DNA of 20,926 nucleotides, taken from positions 1 to 20,926 of the forward strand of contig CAJTNO010000009.1 in NCBI GenBank assembly GCA_910577815.1, in the 5' to 3' direction. This stretch comes from an uncultured Christensenella sp. (GTDB lineage Bacteria; Bacillota; Clostridia; Christensenellales; CAG-917). This document shows positions 5,960 through 12,641 of the stretch, one piece after another (the stretch's first letter is position 1; each line of letters starts with the position of its first letter). Below the pieces are notes generated by a model. It searched no databases, was not told the origin of the DNA, and worked only from the letters and a program-made list of their open reading frames with translations. The translations under genes and the position numbers were made by a program.

Positions 5960-6676
5960 TCAGTCCAGTTCCCCGAGACCGTTAAGAACCAACGCGCAGA
6001 ATATAATAGATGCAGTTTCCGCGCGAAGTATGCGCCTGCCAAGCGTAACGGAGCTTGCGCCGGCATTTATGATATTCTCCGCCTCGTCGGGCTGAAAGCC
6101 TCCCTCGGGACCTACGATAAGCGCGATATGCTTACCCTCGCGCAACGCGTCCGACAGCTTTAGCTTTCTTTCGCCCTCGTAAGCAAAAAGAACGCTGTCG
6201 TAATTTTTCAGTTGCGCCGCCATTTCGTCTATGGAGATAAGCTCATCCACTCTGCTAAGATATGCCGAGCCGCATTGCTTTGCCGCTTCCAGCGCGATTT
6301 TATTTGCTCTATCAACCGAAAATTTTGTTTCCGCGCAGTTTGCCGACGTAAACGGAATAATTCTGTCAACGCCAAGCTCAACCGCTTTTTGTATCACAAA
6401 ATCGAGCTTGTTGTTTTTTAACAAGCCCGCGTACAGCGTGATACTGACGCCCTTTTTATCGACAACCTTGCTACAGTCAATAGTCAGCCTTGCATAATCC
6501 CTGCCGATTTCTTTGACTGTACAGGTATGCTCCACGCCGTCGTTTGCACATACGACCGCTTTGTATCCCACCTTGTAGCGCAAAACCTTTGTCATATGCA
6601 GAAATTCGTCGCCGCGTATCGTTACGGCGCCGTCGGCTATATCGCATCGGGATACAAAAAATCTGCGTATTTCCAT
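5960..6676 (-). CDS. rsmE: 16S rRNA (uracil1498-N3)-methyltransferase RsmE
   Basis: 238 aa, usual length. A SPOUT-class (knotted) enzyme that methylates U1498 in the 30S decoding region using SAM. The N-terminal PUA-like part (MEIRRFFV...EFLHMTKVLRYKVG) is followed by the RsmE landmarks KLDFVIQKAVELGV (90-103), EAAKQCG (130-136), GPEGGF (189-194) and LGRRILRAETA (212-222), the last two forming the SAM knot. The ATG at 6676 begins 2 nt after the prmA stop and has AGGA in the end of prmA, so the two genes are translationally coupled. Confidence 0.95.
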   Translation of the reverse strand: MEIRRFFVSRCDIADGAVTIRGDEFLHMTKVLRYKVGYKAVVCANDGVEHTCTVKEIGRDYARLTIDCSKVVDKKGVSITLYAGLLKNNKLDFVIQKAVELGVDRIIPFTSANCAETKFSVDRANKIALEAAKQCGSAYLSRVDELISIDEMAAQLKNYDSVLFAYEGERKLKLSDALREGKHIALIVGPEGGFQPDEAENIINAGASSVTLGRRILRAETASIIFCALVLNGLGELD

Positions 6677-6678
6677 AT

Positions 6679-7590
6679 TCAGTCCTGTCTGCGCTCAAGA
6701 AGAAGCGCGCGCCAGTCCTCCTGTGCGCATCGCTGTAAAACCTCGTAGCCCTCGCGCCCGTAGCACTCTGCTACCTCGTCCAGTCTGCTGTCGATTATTC
6801 CGCTAAGCACAATTTTTCCGCCTGCGCGCAAGTGCTTGCCTATGTCCTTGGATAGGCGCATCAAAATATCCGCGGTTATGTTGGCTATTATAAAATCCGC
6901 GGTGCGCTCTCCCGCAATAAGGTCGGCGCATTCGATTTCAGCGTCAACGCAGTTAAGCTCCGCATTCTTTTTTGCAAATTCAACCGCCTGCGCGTCAATA
7001 TCGCACATATAAACGGATTCAGCACCGCATAGCTTGGCGGCAATACCCAATATTCCGCTGCCGCAGCCTACATCGATAACGTCCTTGCCGTCCACATCAA
7101 GCAAATCCAGACACATACGCGTAGTTGCGTGCGAGCCTGTACCGAAAGCCATACCGGGGTCAAGCCGCATAATCCTTTCTCCCTCCGCAGGATTATACTT
7201 AATCCAGGTGGGAACAACCGTTATGTTTTTGGTAGGGATTGGCTTATAATACTTTTTCCACTCGTTCTCATAATCGGCGGCGTCTATCTCGTCCTCGATT
7301 ATTTCGCCGTAGGCAATGCCCCCCGCCTCCTTCATTTCCCCGAGCCGAGCGGCGAGCCGAACAGCAAAGCCGCCGTCATCGATGTCCGCAACAGTGGAAA
7401 CCTTAACCTCATCGCTTGCAAGCAGAATACTCTCGTCCACGTAATCCCAAATTACGTCGGATTTGACAAGGTCGAAAAAGTCCTGCCTGTCAAGAATAGA
7501 AACACCGCCCGCGCCTGCATCGAACATAGCGGATGCAACGAGGTCGGCGTCCCGATGGTTTGTAAAAACCGTTATTGTTTTATATTTCAT
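6679..7590 (-). CDS. prmA: Ribosomal protein L11 methyltransferase PrmA
   Basis: 303 aa from the ATG at 7590. Methylates lysines and the N-terminus of ribosomal protein uL11. The N-terminal substrate-recognition domain leads to the PrmA-specific block RLDPGMAFGTGSHATT (about 142-157) and then the SAM-binding motif DVGCGSG (173-179); NIT (in IIANITADIL) is the PrmA counterpart of the NPPY-type motif. Start choice: a GTG at 7599 directly abuts the dnaJ stop and would add three residues. Neither start has a strong Shine-Dalgarno (AAAAAGA only), and I prefer the ATG because it matches typical N-termini. It forms a contiguous dnaJ-prmA-rsmE block, as in B. subtilis. Confidence 0.93.
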   Translation of the reverse strand: MKYKTITVFTNHRDADLVASAMFDAGAGGVSILDRQDFFDLVKSDVIWDYVDESILLASDEVKVSTVADIDDGGFAVRLAARLGEMKEAGGIAYGEIIEDEIDAADYENEWKKYYKPIPTKNITVVPTWIKYNPAEGERIMRLDPGMAFGTGSHATTRMCLDLLDVDGKDVIDVGCGSGILGIAAKLCGAESVYMCDIDAQAVEFAKKNAELNCVDAEIECADLIAGERTADFIIANITADILMRLSKDIGKHLRAGGKIVLSGIIDSRLDEVAECYGREGYEVLQRCAQEDWRALLLERRQD

Positions 7591-7599
7591 TATCAGCAC

Positions 7600-8739
7600 T
7601 TATCTTTTTGCGTTAAACGCCTTTTGATTGGGAAACTGCTTATCCTCAAAGCTATCGCCTAGCTTTTTCAAAAGCTCCTTCTGCTCGTGGGTAATGGATT
7701 TTGGAATTTCGACCACAACCTTAACCTGCATATCGCCCTTATCGTTGGAGCGCAGCTTTTTAACGCCCATATTTTTGACTTTAATAACCGTTCCGCTCTG
7801 CGTGCCTTCGGGGATTTTAATGTCGTAATCGCCGTACAAGGTCGGGATAGTCATAGTGCATCCGAGCGTAGCGTCCACAAAGCTCAATGGCAAATCCATA
7901 AGGATGTCCGCGCCGTTGCGCTTAAACAGCTTATGCGGAGCAATGCTTACCTCTATGACAAGACTGCCCTTTTCGCCTCCGTTTACGCCGTTGTGTCCCT
8001 CACCCTGATATGTAATACGCTGTCCTGCGTCTATACCTGCGGGAATATTGACCTTGATTTCGCGCGCCTGCTCTTTACGTCCGTGACCTGCGCACAGCGG
8101 ACATTTTTCGGTAATAATTCTACCCGCGCCCTTACAGGACGGGCAAACGCCCTCGGTATTGATAGTGCCAAACGGAGTACGCTGAGATTGAGTAACCTTT
8201 CCTCTGCCGTTGCACTGCGGACAGACCTTAAAGGCCTTACCGTCTTTAGCGCCCGTACCCGCGCAATGTGGACAGTTTTCCACACGCTTTATAGTGACTA
8301 ACTTCTGAACGCCGAACACCGCTTCCTCAAAGGTAAGGCTGATATTTTTGAAAATATCCTGCCCTCTGTGCGGAGCGTTAGGATTTTTAGCACGCGCCGA
8401 ACCGCCTCCGCCAAAGCCGTTGAAAATGGTAGAAAAGATGTCGTCCACGTCAAAGCCGAAGCCGCCTGCTCCGCCCGCGCCGCCGAAGCCCGCGCCGGGC
8501 TGAGGACCGTTTTCATCTCCGTACGTATCGTATACCTTGCGCTTCTGGTCGTCTGACAGCACCTCGTAGGCGTGATTCACTTCCTTAAACTTTACCTCGG
8601 CTTCTTTCTTCTCCGCGTCGCTTGCGTTTGTAAACATATCGGGATGATACTTCTTTGCAAGCTTGCGGTAGGCGGATTTAATCTCGTCTGCGGTAGCCGT
8701 CTTTTTAATGCCTAAAATATCGTAATAATTCTTTGCCAT
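7600..8739 (-). CDS. dnaJ: Chaperone DnaJ (Hsp40)
   Basis: 379 aa, full length. Co-chaperone that stimulates DnaK ATP hydrolysis and delivers unfolded proteins. Order of domains: J domain (about 4-70) with the HPD motif at 32-34; a Gly/Phe-rich linker (about 82-115); a zinc-binding region with four CxxCxGxG repeats (C156/C159, C173/C176, C199/C202, C213/C216); then the C-terminal substrate-binding beta domains (about 228-360). All zinc ligands are present, so this is a type I DnaJ. The start has AGGA nine bases upstream. A 109-nt gap containing a stem-loop separates it from dnaK. Confidence 0.97.
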   Translation of the reverse strand: MAKNYYDILGIKKTATADEIKSAYRKLAKKYHPDMFTNASDAEKKEAEVKFKEVNHAYEVLSDDQKRKVYDTYGDENGPQPGAGFGGAGGAGGFGFDVDDIFSTIFNGFGGGGSARAKNPNAPHRGQDIFKNISLTFEEAVFGVQKLVTIKRVENCPHCAGTGAKDGKAFKVCPQCNGRGKVTQSQRTPFGTINTEGVCPSCKGAGRIITEKCPLCAGHGRKEQAREIKVNIPAGIDAGQRITYQGEGHNGVNGGEKGSLVIEVSIAPHKLFKRNGADILMDLPLSFVDATLGCTMTIPTLYGDYDIKIPEGTQSGTVIKVKNMGVKKLRSNDKGDMQVKVVVEIPKSITHEQKELLKKLGDSFEDKQFPNQKAFNAKR

Positions 8740-8776
8740 AATACCGTATCCTGTTAAGATTGCGTTATTCCCTAAG

Positions 8777-8815
8777 AATGTCTAAGCGCAACAAAATTTT
8801 CGTTGCGCTGACATT
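8777..8815 (-). other. Stem-loop in the dnaK-dnaJ intergenic region
   Basis: AGCGCAAC (8785-8792) pairs with GTTGCGCT (8802-8809), and outside it AATGTC (8777-8782) pairs with GACATT (8810-8815) with a 2-nt bulge, giving a 14-bp interrupted stem. The loop is A/T-rich and itself partly complementary. No U-tract follows on the minus strand, so it should not stop transcription completely. An mRNA-stability or processing role that sets dnaK above dnaJ is plausible but inferred. A second, 5-bp hairpin (TCCGA/TCGGA, about 8827-8841) lies nearer the dnaK stop. Confidence 0.6.
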
Positions 8816-8848
8816 TAATTTACTTATCCGACATAATCGGAAAACATA

Positions 8849-10690
8849 TTAGTCTATAGTGCCGTCCACGCCGCTGTCGTCGCCGCCGGAGACGTTTACG
8901 CTATCGGGGTCGATACCCGCGTTTCTCATTGTCTCCGCCATAACATCGGGGTTCTGCTGATAGAACTTGGTGATAATCGGGTCGCTTACAGTGGTCATAT
9001 TCTCGATAATACCTCTGATAGCCTCCTCGGTCTCGGCAGTTTCAAAGTCCTTGCGAGCGGTTTCAACCGCCTCCTTGAGCGTGTCCTTATCCGCATCCTC
9101 AATCTTATCGCCGTTTTCGCTTACGAACTTATCCATAGCAAGGATGAGCTGCTCCGCGTCGTTCTTGGCGTCGATAAGAGCCTTGCGCTTCATATCCTCC
9201 TCGGCATACTTTTCTGCGTCCTTAACCGCGGCGTTGATGTCGTCCTCGGTGAGGTTGGAGGATGCGGTAATTGTAATGGACTGCGACTTGTTGGTTGCCT
9301 TATCCATAGCTCTTACGGATACGATACCGTTTGCGTCGATATCGAAGGTAACCTCAATCTGCGGTATGCCGCGGGGAGCGGGAGCTATACCGACAAGCTC
9401 GAATCTTCCGAGAGTCTTGTTGTCGCGTGCAAACTGTCTTTCACCCTGCAAGACGTGGATATCGACAGCGGTCTGATTATCCGCCGCGGTGCTGAACACC
9501 TGCGATTTGCTTGTAGGAATAGTTGTATTTCTCTCTATGAGCTTAGTGCATACGCCGCCGAGAGTCTCGATGCCGAGGGACAGCGGAGTGACGTCGAGAA
9601 GGAGCATATCCTTAACCTCGCCCGCAAGAACGCCGCCCTGAATTGCCGCGCCGAGAGCAACGCACTCGTCGGGGTTAATTCCCTTATAAGGCTCCTTGCC
9701 TGTAACCTTCTTAACCGCGTCGTAAACTGCGGGGATACGCGTAGAACCGCCGACCAGAATGACCTTTGCAATCTGACTGTAGGTAAGACCCGCGTCGGTA
9801 AGGGACTGCTGCATCGGCTGAAGCGTAGCCTTTACGAGGTCCTCGGTGAGAGCGTCGAACTTAGCTCTTGTAATATCCATTTCGAGGTGCATAGGCACGC
9901 CGTTGTTCATAGCGATGAACGGAAGCGAAATCTTAGCCTTGGTTACGCCCGAAAGGTCAATCTTGGCTTTTTCGGAAGCCTCCTTGATACGCTGCATAGC
10001 CATCTTATCTTTTACGAGGTCAACGCCCGTGGAAGCCTTGTATTCCTCGACAACCCAGTCCATAATGCGCTTATCGAAGTCGTCGCCGCCCAAACGGTTG
10101 TTACCCGCGGTTGCAAGAACCTCGAACACTCCGTCTCCGAGCTCGAGTATGGACACGTCGAACGTACCGCCGCCGAGGTCGAATATAAGCACCTTCTGAG
10201 CTTTGTTGTCGTCCTTGTCGATGCCGTAAGCAAGCGAAGCCGCGGTAGGCTCGTTGATTATACGCTTAACTTCGAGACCTGCGATTTTACCCGCGTCCTT
10301 GGTAGCCTGACGCTGTGAGTCCGTAAAATAAGCGGGAACGGTGATAACCGCTTCGGTGACCTTCTCGCCGAGATACTTTTCCGCGTCGTTCTTGAGCTTT
10401 GTAAGTATCATTGCCGAAATTTCCTGAGGAGTATAGTCCTTATCGCCGATTTTCACCTTGTAATTAGAACCCATCTCTCTCTTTATGGAGCTGACCGTGC
10501 TTTCGGGATTGGCAACAGCCTGACGCTTTGCGATTTCACCGACAAGTCTTTCGCCCTCTTTGGTGAACGCAACAACCGACGGCGTAGTTCTGCTGCCTTC
10601 GGCGTTAGGGATGACGACCGCTTCGCCGCCCTCCATAACTGCAACGCACGAGTTGGTAGTACCCAAGTCGATTCCGATTATTTTACCCAT
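8849..10690 (-). CDS. dnaK: Molecular chaperone DnaK (Hsp70)
   Basis: 613 aa. ATP-dependent Hsp70 that folds and protects proteins in the cytoplasm with DnaJ and GrpE. The ATPase domain (about 1-360) shows IIGIDLGTTNSCVAV at the N-terminus, AVITVPAYF, NEPTAASLAYG, FDLGGGTFDVSIL and VILVGGSTRIPAV. The linker LLLDVTPLSLGIET leads into the substrate-binding domain (TTIPTSKSQVFSTA, VLQGER, GIPQIEVTFDIDANGI) and a helical lid. The C-terminus is a short Gly/Asp-rich tail (GGDDSGVDGTID). The shorter length compared with the E. coli protein fits a Gram-positive DnaK. ATG 10690 follows AAGGAG with 8-nt spacing. Expression should be controlled by HrcA at the CIRCE upstream of hrcA. Confidence 0.98.
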   Translation of the reverse strand: MGKIIGIDLGTTNSCVAVMEGGEAVVIPNAEGSRTTPSVVAFTKEGERLVGEIAKRQAVANPESTVSSIKREMGSNYKVKIGDKDYTPQEISAMILTKLKNDAEKYLGEKVTEAVITVPAYFTDSQRQATKDAGKIAGLEVKRIINEPTAASLAYGIDKDDNKAQKVLIFDLGGGTFDVSILELGDGVFEVLATAGNNRLGGDDFDKRIMDWVVEEYKASTGVDLVKDKMAMQRIKEASEKAKIDLSGVTKAKISLPFIAMNNGVPMHLEMDITRAKFDALTEDLVKATLQPMQQSLTDAGLTYSQIAKVILVGGSTRIPAVYDAVKKVTGKEPYKGINPDECVALGAAIQGGVLAGEVKDMLLLDVTPLSLGIETLGGVCTKLIERNTTIPTSKSQVFSTAADNQTAVDIHVLQGERQFARDNKTLGRFELVGIAPAPRGIPQIEVTFDIDANGIVSVRAMDKATNKSQSITITASSNLTEDDINAAVKDAEKYAEEDMKRKALIDAKNDAEQLILAMDKFVSENGDKIEDADKDTLKEAVETARKDFETAETEEAIRGIIENMTTVSDPIITKFYQQNPDVMAETMRNAGIDPDSVNVSGGDDSGVDGTID

Positions 10691-10704
10691 AACTTATTCT
10701 CCTT

Positions 10705-10774
10705 TTTCCGTTTTCGGAAAGAAAATTATTTTTATTTTTCAGGCTTTCGCCCATATATAACTACGCTTTCGCGT
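10705..10774 (-). other. Three small hairpins with A-rich tetraloops in the grpE-dnaK gap
   Basis: In the 91-nt gap the minus strand holds, in order, ACGC-GAAA-GCGT (10774-10763), GGC-GAAA-GCC (10751-10742) and TTTCCG-AAAA-CGGAAA (10720-10705), the last directly before the dnaK AAGGAG site. The first two have GNRA-type GAAA loops. None is followed by a convincing U-run, so I read them as mRNA structures rather than terminators. Confidence 0.45.
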
Positions 10775-10781
10775 TATTATC

Positions 10782-11345
10782 TCAGTAACCTATTTTTACG
10801 CTTGCGGGTCTTAAAAGCTTTCCGTTAAGCGTATATCCCTTTGCAAGCACCTCTACAACCTTGCCCTGCCTGCTCGCGCACTTTACGCGGTCAACCGCGC
10901 TCATCATTCTGGCGTCGAAATCGGCGTCGTCGGTATCAACCATAGCAAGCCCGAAGCTTTCGAGAATATCCAGTATCTGGTCCTCCATCATATTAAAGCC
11001 CGTAAGCGCGGCTTCGTCGTGAAGGTATTTTCTTGCAAGGTCGCAGTTGTCGAGCACGGTGAGAAATTTCTCGATAACCATAGACTCTCCGAGCTGCTTC
11101 ATATCCTCCGACAGCGACGAGTTGCGCCTTCGGTAATTATCGAAATCCGCCTGAAGTCTCTGCATAAGGGAGGAACAAGAATTAAGCTCCGCGATTTTGG
11201 TACCGAGCTTATACTCGAGAGCGGAAATATAATCCTCGTCGGTCATACCCTCTCTTGTAATTCCCAATTCGAACTCCATATCAAGCCCTGCGCTTTGGTC
11301 GGACTTTTGTGTGTTCCTCTTGGTTTCTTCCTTCTTATTGCTCAT
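10782..11345 (-). CDS. grpE: Nucleotide exchange factor GrpE
   Basis: 187 aa. Releases ADP from DnaK to reset the chaperone cycle. The N-terminal third is charged and likely disordered or coiled-coil. The family core follows: LQADFDNYRRRNS (about 63-75), EKFLTVLDNCDLARKYL, and the C-terminal signature GKVVEVLAKGYTLNGKLLRPASVKIGY of the beta-wing that contacts DnaK. The ATG at 11345 is separated from the hrcA stop by a single base, with GAGG in the end of hrcA, so translation is coupled. The stop is followed by a 91-nt gap of small hairpins before dnaK. Confidence 0.96.
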   Translation of the reverse strand: MSNKKEETKRNTQKSDQSAGLDMEFELGITREGMTDEDYISALEYKLGTKIAELNSCSSLMQRLQADFDNYRRRNSSLSEDMKQLGESMVIEKFLTVLDNCDLARKYLHDEAALTGFNMMEDQILDILESFGLAMVDTDDADFDARMMSAVDRVKCASRQGKVVEVLAKGYTLNGKLLRPASVKIGY

Positions 11346-11346
11346 T

Positions 11347-12393
11347 TCAAACCTCGCCTTCGGGTTGGTCTATAACAGCGGAGAGCGTCTTTTTCATATA
11401 ATCCAGCACTCCGATAACCTTTTTGTAATCCATACGCTCGGGACCTATAACCCCCGCCTGCCCCATAACGTCGTCGCCGACCTTGTAGGACGCGGTAATT
11501 ATCGCACATTTATCCACTCCGCTGTCCTCCTTGCCTATGCGCACGGAGAACTCGATGCTCGTATCCTCGTCCGTAAGCAGGTCGGACATACTGCTCTTGT
11601 CGGATATGACCGATAAAAAGTTTTTGGCGTCCTCGATGTTGTTGTACTCGGGATAATCGAGCATTTTGAGCGCGCCTTCTACAAATACGTTGTTGTCGCT
11701 ATGCTCGTTGACGTATATCCTGAGTATGCCGAGAACCTCGTCGAATATATCCTTATAGCCCTGTATCTCAACGTCAATCTCGTCAAGGCTGAAGCGCTCC
11801 ATATCCTCCACGCGCCGTCCCGAAAATACCTTGTTGAGCAGTTCGCTCGCACTGTCTATATACGCGTTTTTGATGTTCTGTCTTACGTCTATCGCCTTAT
11901 CCGCTATAACGCCCTTGTTGGTTATTATAAGCACAAGCGCCTTATTGCCCTTAAGCGGCACAAGCTTGACTTCCTCAATCTCGACGTTCACCAACGATTT
12001 TTCAATGAAGAACGTGGTATAATTGGTCATATCGCTTATGATTTTAGCCGCTTCCTTGGAGATATTCTCCACGTGACCGAGCTTGTGCATAAACTTATCT
12101 CTTATAAGGGCGGTTTCGGTATCCGTCAGCATATTGCCGCCCTCGGCGTCTATGCTCTCCACGTAAAACCTGTATGCGTCCTTAAGCGGAATTCTACCCG
12201 CCGAGGTATGCGGCTGTTCGATATAACCGAGCGCCTCGAGCGCGCTAAGCTCCGAGCGCACCGTTGCCGAGCTGACCTCCGGCAAATACTGGCTCTGTAT
12301 GTCGGAGCTTGACACTGGCTGTCCGGTCGTGATGTACAAATCCACCAACGCGTGGAGTATCCTTTTTTTTCTTTCGGATAATTCCTTTGACAT
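11347..12393 (-). CDS. hrcA: Heat-inducible transcription repressor HrcA
   Basis: 348 aa, standard length. Represses class I heat-shock genes by binding CIRCE; GroEL activity controls how much HrcA is active. The N-terminal winged-helix domain (about 1-75) has ERKKRILHALVDLYITTGQPVSS, VSSATVRSELSALEALGYIEQPHTSAGRIP and AYRFYV, all characteristic of HrcA. The remaining part is the GAF-like/dimerisation region, ending with the conserved GVIGPERMDYKKVIGVLDYM. The start has AAGGAG six bases upstream. It is the first gene of the operon and a CIRCE sits 19 nt upstream of the ATG, so it should be autoregulated. Confidence 0.97.
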   Translation of the reverse strand: MSKELSERKKRILHALVDLYITTGQPVSSSDIQSQYLPEVSSATVRSELSALEALGYIEQPHTSAGRIPLKDAYRFYVESIDAEGGNMLTDTETALIRDKFMHKLGHVENISKEAAKIISDMTNYTTFFIEKSLVNVEIEEVKLVPLKGNKALVLIITNKGVIADKAIDVRQNIKNAYIDSASELLNKVFSGRRVEDMERFSLDEIDVEIQGYKDIFDEVLGILRIYVNEHSDNNVFVEGALKMLDYPEYNNIEDAKNFLSVISDKSSMSDLLTDEDTSIEFSVRIGKEDSGVDKCAIITASYKVGDDVMGQAGVIGPERMDYKKVIGVLDYMKKTLSAVIDQPEGEV

Positions 12394-12411
12394 AACCGCT
12401 CCTTAAAAAGT

Positions 12412-12438
12412 TTAGCACTCTTTTATACTGACTGCTAA
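12412..12438. promoter_or_regulatory. CIRCE operator (HrcA-binding inverted repeat)
   Basis: TTAGCACTC (12412-12420), a 9-nt spacer, then GACTGCTAA (12430-12438). This is the CIRCE consensus TTAGCACTC-N9-GAGTGCTAA with one mismatch (C for G at 12432). It overlaps the predicted transcription start of the hrcA promoter, the usual place for HrcA repression. Confidence 0.96.
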
Positions 12439-12439
12439 C

Positions 12440-12468
12440 AGTATATTTTTTATTCTGCCAAAAGTCAA
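12440..12468 (-). promoter_or_regulatory. Sigma-A promoter of the hrcA heat-shock operon
   Basis: On the minus strand TTGACT (12468-12463) and TATACT (12445-12440) are separated by exactly 17 nt, each one base from consensus. The start point would fall near 12433, inside the CIRCE element. Confidence 0.85.
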
Positions 12469-12538
12469 ATGTTTTAGACCACTTTTTTTAAAATAGCATA
12501 AAAAAATATTTACGTATGATTTTCGCTTAATTTTAAAG

Positions 12539-12579
12539 TACTATAATGTATAGTATATTAAATATTATAAGTAATATAC
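12539..12579. repeat. Two overlapping AT-rich inverted repeats upstream of the hrcA promoter
   Basis: TACTATA-ATG-TATAGTA (12539-12555) is a perfect 7-bp inverted repeat. GTATATTA (12553-12560) and TAATATAC (12572-12579) form an 8-bp inverted repeat with an 11-nt spacer, sharing 3 nt with the first. They lie between the terminator of the upstream gene and the hrcA promoter. The region is very AT-rich, so chance is a real possibility. Confidence 0.35.
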
Positions 12580-12597
12580 AAAACCCGAAAAGCGCGC

Positions 12598-12624
12598 AAA
12601 AAAAGCCGCCCTGTTTCGGGCGGC
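12598..12624 (-). terminator. Strong intrinsic terminator of the DUF1508-like gene
   Basis: On the minus strand GCCGCCC (12624-12618) and GGGCGGC (12611-12605) form a 7-bp all-GC stem with a 6-nt loop, followed at once by seven T residues (12604-12598). It lies 17 nt past the stop codon at 12642 and insulates the heat-shock operon from upstream transcription. Confidence 0.93.
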
Positions 12625-12641
12625 ATATAAGTGTCTTTTTA

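Noticed and set aside
8031..8285. 84-codon minus-strand ORF inside dnaJ in another frame
   Set aside because: Out-of-frame reading of the zinc-finger region of dnaJ; Arg/Val-rich translation with no independent start signals.
9455..10318. 287-codon plus-strand ORF inside dnaK
   Set aside because: Antisense to a highly conserved dnaK; long antisense ORFs opposite dnaK are a known artefact of its codon bias.
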